From the NCBI GenBank assembly GCA_003971905.1, contig RSEE01000069.1, forward strand, positions 62,001 through 126,000: a stretch of DNA of 64,000 nucleotides, written 5' to 3'. The notes beneath the pieces were generated by a model. It did no database searches, was not told the origin of the DNA, and saw only the letters and a list, made by a program, of their open reading frames with translations. Within the stretch, counting starts at the first letter, position 1. Every line of letters starts with the position of its first letter. Both the position numbers and the translations under genes were made by a program. Of this stretch, positions 23,604 to 35,831 are shown piece by piece. Source of the stretch: Moniliella sp. 'wahieum' (lineage: Eukaryota > Basidiomycota > Moniliellomycetes > Moniliellales > Moniliellaceae).

Positions 23604-26344
23604 GCGCAGCGGAAGGAGGTGGGGGGAGGCAGAGGAGGCGGCGGTGGCCCTTGCTGGCTTCGGGCGGCGGCAAGGGGCAGCAGCTCTAGTCACCACACCC
23701 ACACACTGCGGCCGTGCGAGGCGAGTGGGTGCTGTGCTTGCGACGCCTGAAGCTTTCTTTGCTCGTGTCTGCAGCATCACTCACTGCCACTCTGCACGCC
23801 CCCCCACCCCCTCGCAGCTGCAAATTCAATCTTCCCTGGCAGGCACCGCTGCATGCGCCCCGCCCCCTGCATGCGTCCCTCCACAGCCACAGCCGCCGCG
23901 CCACACTCGCGCCCGCCGCCTCTCCACGCGCTCCCCGTGTCGATCGCCGCCGCCACAGCCCGGTGCAGCACGCCCTACCCTCCCACGGCGCCTCGCGCTG
24001 CGCCCTCCAGCACCCTCCGCCTGACACGCACACACTGCCCGCCGCCCGGCCGCCGATCCGCCGCCAGAACTGCGCTGCCGCCCCCGGCCCCACCGCCGCC
24101 GGCACGGCCGCAGTCTGGCGGGCCGTCCACGTCGGCAGAAACCTGCCGAGCGCCAGCGCTGCGCGTGCGTGCACGTAAACATGCCAGCTGCTCTCTGCGC
24201 CGCGGGCCTTCCTCGGCCTTCCTCGGCTCGTGCCGGTGGCGGCATGCACTCTGCACGGGGGCCCCCACCAACTCCCACACTGGCTTCTCGCTGGCGCCAA
24301 GCCCAGACCGACGCTCAGCCTCAGCAGCGCTCAGCAGCTCACGCGTCACGAACTATGCATCAGCATCCCAAGGGCCTGCGGCCGTACAGGCGATCACCCA
24401 TTGGCAGGCACTGCCCTGCTTGCCTGCGCATTCCACACGCACGGGGCGAGTGGTGGGCTGCTTGCGCAGCTTGCAACGCAGTCGGATCGAAGTCAGAGAA
24501 CGCCGCGAGTTATTCCGGTGGGTTGGTGGGATGGCGATGTGAGAGCCAGGGTGTGCGAGGCGTTGCACGCTGCCCACGCTGCGGCTCGTGTGGTTGGACA
24601 GCGGGCAGGGGCGGGCGGTGGCCCTGGGCCGATCGTCTTGCAGGCTGCGAGTATCGTGCCCATCAATCGAGCATGGTGGGCCCATGGTTGTTCCATTCTC
24701 CACTCCGATCTCAGACCAGTGCTGCGTGTTGAACGTTGACTGAACATTATTGAACGCTGAATTGAACGCACAGAACGAAGGCCTGACGCGTTGACGCAAG
24801 CACCGCGGATCGAGCGGATCGAGGTGCTTGTGACCAGCGGTCGTCCTGCGCTCTGTCCTGCTCAGCGCAGCTACCCAGGTCTGGTCCATGGCTGTTGGTC
24901 TCGCAACGCAGCTGAGGCTCAGCGCCCGGCCTGAGTGCTCCGCACATGTCACAATCACATGTCATCACGTCAGCTCGTGGTAGTTGCTCCCCAGCTGCAC
25001 GATCTTCACGATCGCTCCTGCCACGCAACCGCCCATCCCATCCTCCAAGATCGTGATCACACCAAGCTACGGCGCAAGACGTAGACCAAACATACACCAG
25101 CCGAGGCAGCGGGCGGTGTGGGTTATGGGTGAGTGCAATGTCCACCCCTGCCGGCTGCCCCAGCCGGGTCCCCCGAAAGCAGCAAGTGCCCATGCCAATT
25201 CCTTGTGGCACATATGCCAAGCAATGCATGCCACCGTCAACCTTGAAGAAATCACGTTTTCCCCGGCGCCAGTGGATTCGAGCATCGACTCCTCAGCGTC
25301 AGCTCGATACTGCTAGAATGCGACTTGGGAGCACTCGCGATCCTATGGATCAGCTGCAAAGCAGCCTTCAGACAAGCGTCAAGGCAAAGTGGTGAGCCAC
25401 AAGTCTTCAAGCAACGTCTGAAGGGAAGGAGAAAGGAGAGCCCGGAACTGGAGCCCAAACCCACAGTTTAGGAGTGTGTCCTTGCAGGAGCAGAACCCAC
25501 TCACGTTTTCTCCAGCTTGAAAACGTTATATTGGCGCATCCGAACAGAGCAAGAGACAAGGCGAGGGGCCTCTCACAATTGGGGCGTCCGCTCGCGTGGC
25601 AAAAGGTTTTGTGTATGCACCGTACGAGCAGGACGAGCGTTACGGTAGACGTAGACGACCTTTTCAACGGTTGTGGCCGGAGAAGGTTGAGCAGACAAAG
25701 ACAGGGCCGGACAACAGGTTCTGTCACAGAACAAAAACTCAACTCTTGTAGGATGGCCGCAGCATCCGTATACAGATGAAACTGAAAGAGCATGAGGGAG
25801 ATGGGCGGCAACGGATGCCTGGACGAAAGGAGTTCGGGATAACCAAGAGGTGGTGGCTGAAGCAGATCGGTGGAATTGCTGATGGGCTATAATAGGGAGA
25901 GTAATGCGGGTGTTGCCTGTGGTGGATCAAGGATAGATTCACAAGGAGATGTTGTTATAAAATGACACGTGCGAGTAGGGGAAGAACATATAGACAAAGG
26001 CTATACAGACAGGAACACTAAGGAAGCAACATAGCACGTCGGGGAGGAAGGAATAAAGGCGAATGGCTCTCAAAAGGAGTACAAACCAGGTAGGGACTGG
26101 TGCCCTAGGGAAAGGGACAGCCAAGCACGAAAATTCACCAAATTATAATGGACACGTTCTCAGTCTTCACAGCAAGAACATAAAGGCACATGCCGAGGAG
26201 AGAATTTCGAAACGATAACGAAACGCGCCGGATCAGGAAACTGATGTCCAGATCCGGAAGCTCAAGTTGGAGCTCTGTGTCCTTTGCAAACAGTAGTAGA
26301 CTCGGAAGATTAACAATGACCAACTATGCGTGGGTACAAGGGTC

Positions 26345-26655
26345 CAGGTGTCTCTCTGAGGGAAGCACCAGAGGGGAGTCTGTGGCGGCAAGTCCGACTC
26401 CGTAGTCAGGCACACCAGACGACTGCGCTTCGTCGCAGCTCCCGACTCATATTAGACGCGGGCGCGGCCGTAGTGATATGTCTCAGTGAGCGCTCCCTCT
26501 GGCAGTCCGCGTCGTTAGGATCAGATGCTGGTCTCAGCTAGGGCACCAGGGGACAGTTGTATTTCTCAGGGCGCGCACCAGCCTACAGTTGTCCGTCTGA
26601 GGGATCGCACCAGGATTCAGTTGGCCGTGTCAGCGAGCTCACCAGGTTATACCAC
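26345..26655. repeat. Degenerate minisatellite, unit about 32-34 bp
   Basis: A unit built as TCTSAGGG - n - GCACCAG - n - ACAGTTGTCCG recurs clearly at about 26530, 26562 and 26594. More diverged members lie at 26352 and 26626. Copies differ at many positions, so the array is old. Confidence 0.55.
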
Positions 26656-26964
26656 TTTCACCTTCTCCAATACGCGTACCATTTTACGCCTCACGTCTCG
26701 GCTACTTGTTAATTGCCTCATCCAACTAACGCCAGGTATGCAGCTATTGGATCCAATTGTCCCTTGTGTAGTCACAGGTTTACTCTGGTGGGCAGGGCCA
26801 GTCTCCAGTCGTTCCAGCTTGCCACTACCCACCCTACCCCGTTCCCACTTTTCTCACCGTCTCCCCGGCAGCTGCTTGATCCGAGAGCGCAGTAGCTCGG
26901 CGACGGAACTCAATGTCCAGTCCTCCGGCAGAAATGCCCTAGTGATTAGAAGAGAACATTTGCC

Positions 26965-27013
26965 CGGGGAAAGGTTGAGACTTCTGCACGGGGAAAGGTT
27001 GAGACTTTTTGCT
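26965..27013. repeat. 24-bp tandem doublet
   Basis: GGGGAAAGGTTGAGACTT occurs at 26966 and again at 26990, a spacing of exactly 24 bp. Confidence 0.8.
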
Positions 27014-27091
27014 AAAGCAACTGCGTGCGGTAAGACTGTTGGCGAGGTACATGTCGGAAACCAACTCTCAACCAACTAATTCCATCCGTCG

Positions 27092-28588
27092 TCAGTTCCC
27101 CCATAAAACTCGTCTGCCGGTTTCGCCGGTTCGCCCGTGACGGGGTTGCGGTCGTTGCTTCTCCCCATTTGAGAGTGTCGTCACAGAACGTTCATGTCCC
27201 AACCGCTGCTTTGCATCAGCACCAGTATTATTGCCCCCATGGTACGAGTGTGCAGGGCTGCATTTGGGGACTGGCTGGGCATTGTGCCCTTGAACAAGGG
27301 CTTGCTTGGAAGGCTGACGCCTGTTACGCCCCAACCCCCATTTCGTGCTCGCTCCCCACAAACATCTGTCGTCGTCTAGCCGATTCAAACTGTTCTCGTC
27401 GGCTGTCGCGGCAGTGTCACTCAAGAGGGTGGCAACCAGCATGGTAGCTCCATGGGCACTAGCCTCGTTTGGGTCGGTCGTCGTGGTGAGGTTGGTCCGC
27501 TAAAGAAATCACAGATACAAGACGCTGTACACGGGGCATCCGTGTTAAACCCCCACCATGGCAATGCCGTCGACCTGATCCTTTTCCACTTTGCTCTCAT
27601 TCAGGAACTTGTCAAGATGCCCCAGAAGGCGAGTAAACGGCTCATCGCACAACTGTCCAAGCGTGTTCGGGTGATGCCGCATTGAAAGTCGATGCTGTCC
27701 AACAGAGAGTCAAGGTTGATCGCAGCGTAGGTGAATGAAGAGGGGGCGCGCTTCAAGTGCTCACATGCAAAGCGGGGAGACGGCCAATAGGGTAAGCGTG
27801 GTCAGAGGGAATCTTCTGGAGGTTTTTTCTTTAGAACACAATGTTGGACAAGACGGGTGTCAAAGTCGTCGCCACCCACCAGGTGGGTATCACCGTTGCT
27901 GGCCAACACTTTGCACTCTCTCCCGCGCATCTGAGGAAAGGACACGTTCCAGGCCCGACAACTCAAGCCCACAACGAGGACGGTGCGCGGACTCTTCACA
28001 GTCATCATTCCGTTCCAACCGTACTCGGCCATGGCGGCCGCACTGGGCTCGTCAATGATGCGCCAGTTGAGGAGACGAGCCAAGGTGCCAGCATGCCTGA
28101 TCGCCTGACGTTGTGAGGGACTGAAATAGGCAGGTAAGGCCACCACGGCGTCGTCCGTTACTCGTTCGCCAAGGTACGCTTCCGCCGGAGTGCACATCCG
28201 ACCAGCACCATGACTGAGATCTGGTCGGGGATGAAGTTCTTGGCCTGGCCCTTGAACTCGACTTCGACCATGGGCTCGCTGCAAACGGCAGTCACTTGGA
28301 AGGGCCACTGCTTCATGTCTGACTAGATCACTTCGTCGCCAAATCCGCGACCGATGAGTCGCTTGGAGCCAACACACTCTGTTGTGCGGGGTAATGTCGA
28401 TGGGGTCAGTGGCCTCATCCACTTCACTGATGAGCCGCTGCCATTCGTCGAAGGCGACACAATCTGACCAAAAGAGGAGGGGGTGGTGAGGTTGCCTTGG
28501 TCATTGGGAATGACCGTCGCCTAGTCGTTCGCCCAGACAGCAAACGCGAGAAGGACGTGCCGAGAGCGATGTCGATTGATTTGGTCAT
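27092..28588 (-). pseudogene. Degenerate Hsp70 (Ssa-type) copy
   Basis: This reads from MTKSIDIALGT at 28588 (an Hsp70 N-terminal ATPase start) through VIPNDQGNLTTPSS, EATDPIDI (an unusual insertion), [82 protein letters not shown] and DGIAMVGG. It ends with ATLLSDTA near 27430 and decays before the substrate-binding domain. Nearly every block is in a different frame from the next. That is denser than in the housekeeping genes here, so it is more likely a real pseudogene or a very divergent orphan Hsp70 than pure sequencing error. It is inverted relative to the 10 kb relic and more complete at its 5' end. Loss of the peptide-binding half argues against chaperone function. Confidence 0.7.
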
Positions 28589-29855
28589 GGAAGGAGGGGG
28601 GGTGAGGGGAAGGAGGGGATTGAATAGTGACTAGTGATGCCTGAGGGGGGGGATTGCCAGTGCTGTGTGGGAGTGCGGGGCGGGACGCACCTGTTGGTTC
28701 AACGTTAAACGTTAATGGCTACGTCCGAGCAACACAGCAGGGCAGTCGGGTGGGTGGAATGGTACCGGCACTGCGCTGCTCTGCGCCACCCACTCTCACA
28801 CATCTCTCACGTCTCGTACCCTTCACACCGATACTATTAATATAATTCGCCAAACCTCTTCGTCCTCCCCCCAGGCAGGCCTCATATGCCACGCCCCAAT
28901 CTGATGTACATACTATGCCACATACGCATGAAAGCATCTCACACTGTTACCGTAGTTGCTCTGGAGGGTATATAGTGTCACAATCATGTTGTCCTAGGGC
29001 GAGAGTGACATAGAGCACAGGCTCGATAGCCCCTTTTTTGGTGGTTGTTACAGAGTGTGTCGGGACACACTCAATAACAAAGAGGGCCGAGCGACCGAGG
29101 AAGCAGGAATCAACAGGTGAGTATATACTACGTCATAGCTAATCGAAATTTCTAGCCCACAACCTATTATCGGGCCTTGCGGGCCTCGCCACAAGCTCTC
29201 CCGGTTAGATTTGAGGGGCAACCTTGTCGCAGCCTCGCCAGCACGGCCCAACCAGCTGGACCAGGTTGTGGCAAGGCTACCCAGCGAGGTTGTTGCAAGA
29301 TTATGGCCTATAAAGCTCGTCGCAATCTTGCCCGCCATTCTAGTAACAAACCTTGGTTGTTCTTCATCATCTCTCAACGTGCATATACCGTGGTGTGTGC
29401 TTGACAAACTGCGGCAGTCGTTTTGTTGTGTTCGCCTCAAAGACCCACGACCGTCGCAGACATTGTCCGCTTCAAAATCTATGACCCGGTGATCGGATGC
29501 TTTTAGACAGCATGTTCTCTTCAAAAGACGATACTATACACAAGCCCGTTGTCGTGCCTGTATATATTGCGAGGAAGAGACGGCTACGCCTGTGATCCGA
29601 TTGGGAAGCCAAAGCCGATGTAACGATGAGGTGGGACAGGCCTGCTGCGGCCACAAAAGCCTGGTGAGGTTGGTGAGGTTGGTGGGCTTCAAGCACCTCG
29701 GAGGTTAGATTGGCTAAGAATCAGGCCCAAGGTGTCCTGCTACGATTGACCCATTTTCACTAGCCGAAGCAGGTCACTTTTTCTCCACATTTCCCCCCTT
29801 GTCGATCACACTCATCGATGTTCCATCAATGATGAATTAATGATGGGCAGTGGTT

Positions 29856-29878
29856 GATCGATGATCGATGATCGATGA
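29856..29878. repeat. GATCGAT heptamer array
   Basis: Three perfect heptamers; the core ATCGAT is self-complementary. The same unit recurs at 47397. Confidence 0.85.
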
Positions 29879-29955
29879 GGCCCCGCGCCCCGCGCTCAGC
29901 GGCTGCTGCGTAACTCAGCCGCGATGACATGATGCATGATGCATGTGATGCACGT

Positions 29956-29990
29956 CATGTGACATGTGACATGTGACATGTGACATGTGA
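29956..29990. repeat. CATGTGA heptamer array, 5 copies
   Basis: Five perfect units, giving overlapping TCACATGTGA palindromes on each junction; ACATGT is the self-complementary core. Confidence 0.9.
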
Positions 29991-30575
29991 CATGCATGAC
30001 AGGTACCGGGATGCGTGAGTGCGACAGGCTCAACATGCGTGACATGTCGGTGTGGCGCCGACGGACACTGCCGCCGTGCTTGACGCCCCAGTCGCGCCGA
30101 TCATCGATCACCGACCATTAGCCAGTGGGCGGATGGGCACCTGGCCAGCATGCTCCACCGCCGCTGTCCGACCCCTGCCGCGCAGAGAGCGGCGTGCTCC
30201 GCACACGCGGCGTGGCGCCCGTCGAGAGGAGGCTGCAGGCGGCAACTCCAGGCCGGGCAACCTAGCAGGCGGCCGCTGTGGCGCGCCAAGAGGGGCCGCG
30301 GGCACAGCGCCAGTGTGGCGCAGCGCTGGATGCTCCGAGGCGGGTGTGCTGCGCCGTGCCCGGCGGTGCCTAGACGCGCAGCCACTGCGCCCGTGGCGCT
30401 GCTGCTCCGGCCGGCCCGCAGCCGCCGCTTGGCTGCCATCGCCCAACCCCCACTCCTCCATCCGCCACCCCTCCGTCGAACCTTCCCGCGCTCCCCCCTG
30501 CCCCCTTGCTCCCTCCCGCGCCGGCCGCTGCCACCTGCCCCCTGCGCCCCTCCCCTCCCCACCGCCATTGCGCGC

Positions 30576-32282
30576 ATGCGCAGACCCACTCTCCTTGCCA
30601 CCACCGCCCTTGTGGCCGCCGTCCTTGTGGCGGCTACGCCTCCCGCCCCCCCCCTCGCTCGACCGCGCCACTCTCGCCGTGCCGAGCGACCTGCCGCTCG
30701 GCTACCCTGCCGACGACGCCTTTCCCCGCAGGCGCGTGCGCCTCCCCATCCATAAGCGCTTTCCGCCGCGCCAAGCTGAGCACCGACTTGTCCTCGGAAG
30801 GCTCCGACTCCAGCGCCGCCTCGAGCGCCAAGGCGGGCGCCAGCTCTTCCTCCCCGTCGAACCACGATTCATCTTCTGCCACCGCTAGTACCGCCGAGTC
30901 CAAGACCGATTCCGCGCCGACCCACTCTACCACCTCCAAAGCCACTGCTTCGGCCGGATCGGGCTCTGGCTCTGGCTCTGGTTCTGGTTCTAGTTCTGGT
31001 TCTAGTTCTAGTGTGACTTCTGGCTCTGGTTCTGGTTCTGGTTCCAACTCTGACGCCAGCTCGAAAGGGACAGCGTCGAGCGCTGCCACGCCCTCCAACA
31101 TATTCCCCTCGTTGAGCAACCCCTTCTCAACCGCCACATCCGATGCTGCCGCGAGCAAGAGCTCCGCCAGCGCTTCTTTCCTTTCGCAACTATCCGCTTC
31201 GCGCGCCTCGGCCTCGGCCTCGCTCGCGAGCGTGTCCAGCCAGTTAGCCCAGGCTTCTGAAGCTGGGCAATCATCTTCCTTGGCTTCGCTCCAGGCCTCG
31301 CTCTCGTCGGCCGAAGCAGCAGCCTCGGCGTCGGCCGCGGCAGCTTCGTCGCAGTACTACGCCACGGCCCAGACGGCCGTGACGGTAACTTCGTCGTCCA
31401 CCGCTGCGCCCACAGCAACTGGCACCTCAACCAACAAAACATCCTCTCACACGGGTACGATTGTAGGTGCGTCCGTGGGCGGGGCCGTGGGTGCGATTGT
31501 GATTTTGGCGTTAGTGTTGTGGCGGGTGTGCCGGCACCGTGACCGGGAGGCGGCCTCCAACGATATTCGTTGGCCCGAACTCAAAGCGGACCACGATATG
31601 ACGGGCAGCGATGCAACCGTTGCCGGCTCGGCGCACTGGTGGCGCCGGGTTTGATATGGGAGAAGATTCGGACAATGAAGAAGAAGAGGAAGATGCGGCT
31701 GCAGCGCGGCGGCGGCCGCTGCCGGAGCGGGCGTTGGCGTTGGCGCTGGCGTTGGCGCTGGCGTGGCGAGTCATGGCGCTGAATTTGACGCCCGGTCGGA
31801 CGACATGGACTCGGACCACCAGATGGACAAGTATGGCAGCCAAAACCCAGCGTATGGCGTAGCTTCTTCCGCTGCGCTCGTGCCCAATAGCGGCGAGTAC
31901 CAAGATGGGTACGGGTACGACCCAAGTACCCCCGGGCTAGCCCACGAGTCTTCCGTTGGGGCGCCTACTTCGCTTTCGGGTGCACATGCGCCTTCGACCG
32001 AGATGGGGGGGTACGGTGCGGCGGGCGTAGGCACCGGCGCGATGCAGCCGGGATACTACGACCCCCAAGCCGAGGCGTACGGGTACGGTCAACCCTACTA
32101 CGCCACCGATGGGTACGGTGCCTACCCTGCCGCCCAGCCGACGCCCGTCAGCACCGGCCTCCCAGCTCTCGTTGCAGCCAGGCATGACAGTCGGCCAAGG
32201 TTACCAACCGCAATTTATCGATCCTCAGTACCCTGCCGCCGACGCGCATGGGTTTGCTGATCCCTATGGGCGCACACACTAA
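30576..32282 (+). CDS. Ser-rich single-pass cell-surface protein
   Basis: The start at 30576 encodes a signal peptide (MRRPTLLATTALVAAVLVAA, then TPPAPP). After a frame change comes a region of about 230 residues dominated by Ser, Ala and Thr, including an SGSGSGSG run (about 30955-31040), the composition of an O-mannosylated stalk. One transmembrane helix follows (GTIVGASVGGAVGAIVILAL, about 31460-31520) with a basic stop (WRVCRHRDRE), then NDIRWPELK. The cytosolic tail starts with an acidic patch (GEDSDNEEEEED) and becomes Gly/Tyr/Pro-rich (GYGQPYYATDGYGAYPAAQP), ending FADPYGRTH. Outside Ser-rich stalk, one TM and a Tyr/Pro-rich tail resemble fungal Mid2/Wsc/Skg6-type wall sensors, but no Cys-rich ligand domain is seen, so a sensor role is inference only. 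About three frame changes interrupt it. Confidence 0.6.
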
Positions 32283-33355
32283 TCCCCCCGCCTTTTTTCG
32301 CCTACGTGCGACAGACCCAGGGCCCGTTGAACGTGCCGGCACATTCAATGGGCTGCTTGGGAGTCGCACATATCCTCGAAGGACCTCCCCTCCCCTTACC
32401 ACTTTCGTTTCTGATGTTCATCGCCTTGTGCGAGACCAACGACGTTACCCCATGCCTGCTCTCGAGGCACGTTGGTCCCCTCTTTGGTGCCTCTTCTGCC
32501 CTGGACACTCCTCAGCCCGCATGTATCCCCGCCCCCTCTCCTGCCTTCTTTCCTATCTTGTCCCTCTCCATTTAGCTCTTCCTACCCCCGCCTGGCCCCT
32601 CCCCAGCGCGTACTGGGTGACCTCTTCCCTCTTTCCTTTTCCGACCCAACTCTGATTCTGTTCCTCGTGCGTGTGCTAGGAGGTTTATTCTTTGCTGGCG
32701 CTTTTGCTTTTTTCTACTGTCACACGCTACACACTCTCTGGACCTTCCCGGGTTGTTCTCTGGCTATAGGTGCATTTATCCGTGACGAGACAATGGGCCG
32801 AAGAGCGGTGGTCGGGGACAGGATATACATATATCTGCAGTCGCAGAGGAAAGGAGGAGAGGAGAGAGGAGAGAAGGATACGGTGGTGTGCAAGCTGCGC
32901 AGACTACATCTATGTACACAAGCTTTCTGCTTCTGGGCCCCGAATGGCAGCCTAGGGAAGCCATCAGTTCCGTGTCACAACATATACAGGCCATTGCAGT
33001 GGGAGAGTCTCTTCGGGTCGAGCGAGGACAGGCAGAGCAATCAACCAAGAAGGACAGTTTGAACGGAATGGATAGGCCGGAGTATCTACGAAAAGTGGCT
33101 GTGTGAAACAAGGCAGGAGGGGACAAAGATGGTTGGGTATATCCGCCACAAGCAGAGGGGTGGATGAAGCTAAGGAGATGATGGAAATAGGGAAGAGTTG
33201 GGGGGTGACCAGGGGGAACAAAAGTAAAGAGCAAAAAGCAAAAACAGTAAATGGGTATGCCGACGGCCAAGGAAGAAGAAAGGAAAAGACCAATAAAGAA
33301 GGAAGTGTTTGAACCCTTCCCTTCTGGTCGGTAGACATCCCGTCCATCAATTCCC
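32283..33355. other. Convergent 3' spacer
   Basis: Lies between the stops of the surface-protein gene (+) and VAC8 (-). No coding feature: CT-rich to about 32740, then GA-rich on the + strand, as expected of two converging 3' flanks. Confidence 0.55.
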
Positions 33356-35318
33356 TCAAGGAACCGAAACCAGCCAGCCATCAGGACAGAGATGCAACGA
33401 ACTTGGACTTCTAAGCGGCCTCCCTGTTTCTTCCAACAAGCTCACCAAGCGCTGGGCCAGATTCGCAATATCAGTTTCCGCTGCTTCATCCGAGCCCGAG
33501 CGAGAGGGGCCAATGGAACTGCTGGCCGCCGCGCTCATATCATCGTACTCGGCTGAACTCGTGAACCCGGTCCCCGTGATACCCGTGAAAGAGGAACTGG
33601 ACGGATCAATGGCCAACTGGCGTACCAGCCCTAAAATCTTTTGGGAGCCACGCAGGCGCGCACCTACGGCTTCCCCTCCGCCTTCGAGCAGTTGCAGCAC
33701 GGTCCAAACGGCAAATGTTGAAACGTTGTATCGCCACTTGCGAGGAAGCGAACCAAGTACCCTTCCATCCCCCCAGCCGGCGCTGTCCATACGTCGGTAA
33801 AGGCAGTGTACTTGGTACTGTTGCTAGCCAAGTTTCCCAGAGCAGCGGCGGCATTGCCCTGGACCTCGACGCTGTCGCTAGCGGTGAGAGGAGAAGGACG
33901 GGGCAAATGCCCATAGCCAACAAACGCGGTTTCAGTGGCTCGCTCAATGCCAACACGGCCAGGCACGCTGTCATCTCGCTCTGTACGGCCGTTGGCACGT
34001 GGGGCAGCAGGTCCGGATTTTCTCCACTGCACCAGCATCGACGAGGGCGAGCTTGTTGGTCTCGTTGATAGCGGCCAAATTGCGCAGGGTGGAAATGGCA
34101 TGGCACTGTAGTTCTTGGTTATCTTCCTGGCTCAGCAGGTCGATGAGGACCGGAAGGAAGCCCGCCTGGATCAGAGGTGCTTCATTGTGTGGATGGATGG
34201 AGACGTTGCGCACGCACGCAGCAGAGGCGAGGATGAGGGGCAGGAAGGAAGTTTGGAGCAAGCGTAGCAAGTGGGGCAAGCCACCAAAATGAACAATGTC
34301 CAGTTGATACGGTTCGTCGCTGGCCAAGTTGCGCAAGGCAAGTGCGGCTTGGCACTGGACGCGCAGGCTGGTGCTGCCCATGAGACGGATGAGGAGTTGG
34401 ACGACAGTGGGCTGCAAACCACTCAGTTTTTGTCGGTTGTCTGGATCGACAGCTAGGTTGCTCAGGGCCGTGGTGCAGTAGTATTGGACGTCAGCGTCGT
34501 TACTGGCCAGCAGACGGACAAGACCGGGATGACACCGGCGAGGACGAGATGGTGTCGATTATCGTCGTTGTGGGTCATGTTGAGGAGTGCGCCTGTAGCG
34601 TTGCGTTGGACGCGGAGGTCCTTGGACAGTGCCAGACGGGTGAGGGGGACCAACGCACTCGACTTGGCAATCTTGGCCTTATTTTCTTCCAGAGTCGCTA
34701 GGTTGGTAATGCAACCAACAGCATTGCACTGTACTTGCACATTGGGACTCAGCATTTGGCGGATCAACGGCTCCAGCCCATTTAGCTGCACAATCAGCAA
34801 CTTGTTCTCCGCTGGGGAATCGGCCGAGGGAGAGAGAGGGGGGGGTATTATAGGCACAATTCACCTGGCAGACGGCACTGGGCAAAGAAGAGAAACGTAC
34901 GATTGGCGGCCAAGTTGCCCAATGCGGAACTGGAGGCTCGTTGGACTTCCACATCGTAACACTGCAACAGGTACAACACTGGCTTGATGGCCTCGGGCCC
35001 GACCGGGTGCACTTGCTTCTCAGTAACCTCGGCAAAGGCGAGGGCGGCACTGCGTTGGAGGTCAACGTTGCTGCTGTAGGCGAGGATGGTTAAAGCACTA
35101 AGAGGCGGGCCTTCGAAGAAGTCTACCTCGTCCGGTCTGTTCCCGCCGTCAGTCAGACACCAAAAGGGCACCGCCACAGACAAGCAAAGGATGCGCACGC
35201 ACTCTCAAGGAACTGAAGCAGGTCCGCGACAGCGTCGCGCTCAGCGTCTAGCAAAAGTGGGGTTGGAGGTGCATGGCGCGAGCGGCCGCAGCAGGCACGG
35301 CCAGCACAAGTTGCCCAT
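33356..35318 (-). CDS. VAC8: Vac8-type armadillo-repeat vacuolar protein
   Basis: Vac8 is an acylated armadillo protein on the vacuole membrane acting in vacuole inheritance, fusion, nucleus-vacuole contacts and autophagy. The start at 35318 reads [10 protein letters not shown]: Gly2 for N-myristoylation and nearby Cys for palmitoylation, exactly the family's lipid anchor. Then [18 protein letters not shown], intron (about 35201-35145), [38 protein letters not shown] and [16 protein letters not shown]. Intron 34900-34812 follows, then [107 protein letters not shown] and [14 protein letters not shown]. The C-terminus is LQLLEGGGE ... [14 protein letters not shown] and [16 protein letters not shown]. 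Repeats follow Vac8 order without gaps. Several frame changes break the reading, including one just after the lipid anchor. Confidence 0.92.
34812..34900 (-). other. Intron within VAC8
   Basis: GTACGT donor and CCCCAG acceptor, 89 nt, joining LAAN to ENKLLIVQL in frame. Confidence 0.8.
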
Positions 35319-35831
35319 CAACGGCACCAAAGGTCGACGTTGGAAGAACGAGGCAGCAGGCTTCACCCAGAGTAGGTGGAAGCGGGGGGCGGGAGCCAAG
35401 GGGTTGGGGTTCGTTGCGTATTAGAAGACGGGGACGTCAACGGCTTTCATGGCTTTCTGCCTCCCTGCCGTAACGCCCGGCTCTGCGCAGCTCCACTCAC
35501 CTCCACCCTGCCCGCAGCCGCGCCCAGCGGCGCCCACAGGTGCCTACACGGCCTATGTGGCAGCGCACTGTGGCAGCTGCGCACGCGGCTGACTTCTAGC
35601 GCCCACATCATGGCGCCAGGGGAGATCGAGAGAGCCAGGGGAGTATGCAATGCGCTTTACCCTTTATGGTCACACTGGTCCAGTGCGTGGCAGTGTCATA
35701 TCTCCCACCCGTGGCGTGCACATCCTCGTCCGTGCTGCTTTTCTACAATTGCAGGGGAGCGCAGTCCGCCAGAAGCGTGTGCATTAATAGACAAAACCAA
35801 ATTACAGCCGATCCAACCAAAGCAACAGTCA
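35319..35831. other. Spacer upstream of VAC8
   Basis: Non-coding between the VAC8 start and the end of the esterase gene. Nothing specific recognised. Confidence 0.5.

Larger units (their letters stand above)
23604..27091. other. Gene-poor region upstream of the chitin synthase
   Basis: No convincing gene. 23700-24180 is C-rich promoter-side sequence of the chitin synthase. 24720-24780 carries TTGAACG words. 26340-26650 holds a decayed minisatellite and 26966-27013 a 24-bp doublet. Short ORFs at about 25407-25811 (-) and 26190-26405 (+) show no known domain or coding periodicity. Confidence 0.5.
28589..30575. other. Gene-poor spacer with palindromic heptamer arrays
   Basis: No gene supported. 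It contains GTTCAACGTTAAACGTT at about 28687, diverged AGGTTGTTGCAAG-type repeats at about 29215-29310, ATCAAT/GATGAT words at 29815-29850, the GATCGAT and CATGTGA arrays and, from about 30150, a GC-rich leader for the next gene. Confidence 0.5.

Noticed and set aside
22833-24024. + strand Gly/Arg-rich frames opposite the chitin synthase N-terminus
   Set aside because: Shadow of the Pro-rich - strand coding sequence.
25407-26405. ORFs of 60-134 residues in the 25-26 kb block
   Set aside because: No domain, signal peptide or consistent codon pattern; equally long frames occur by chance in this composition.
29048-29524. - strand ORF of 158 residues
   Set aside because: Contains diverged repeat-derived segments and no recognised domain.
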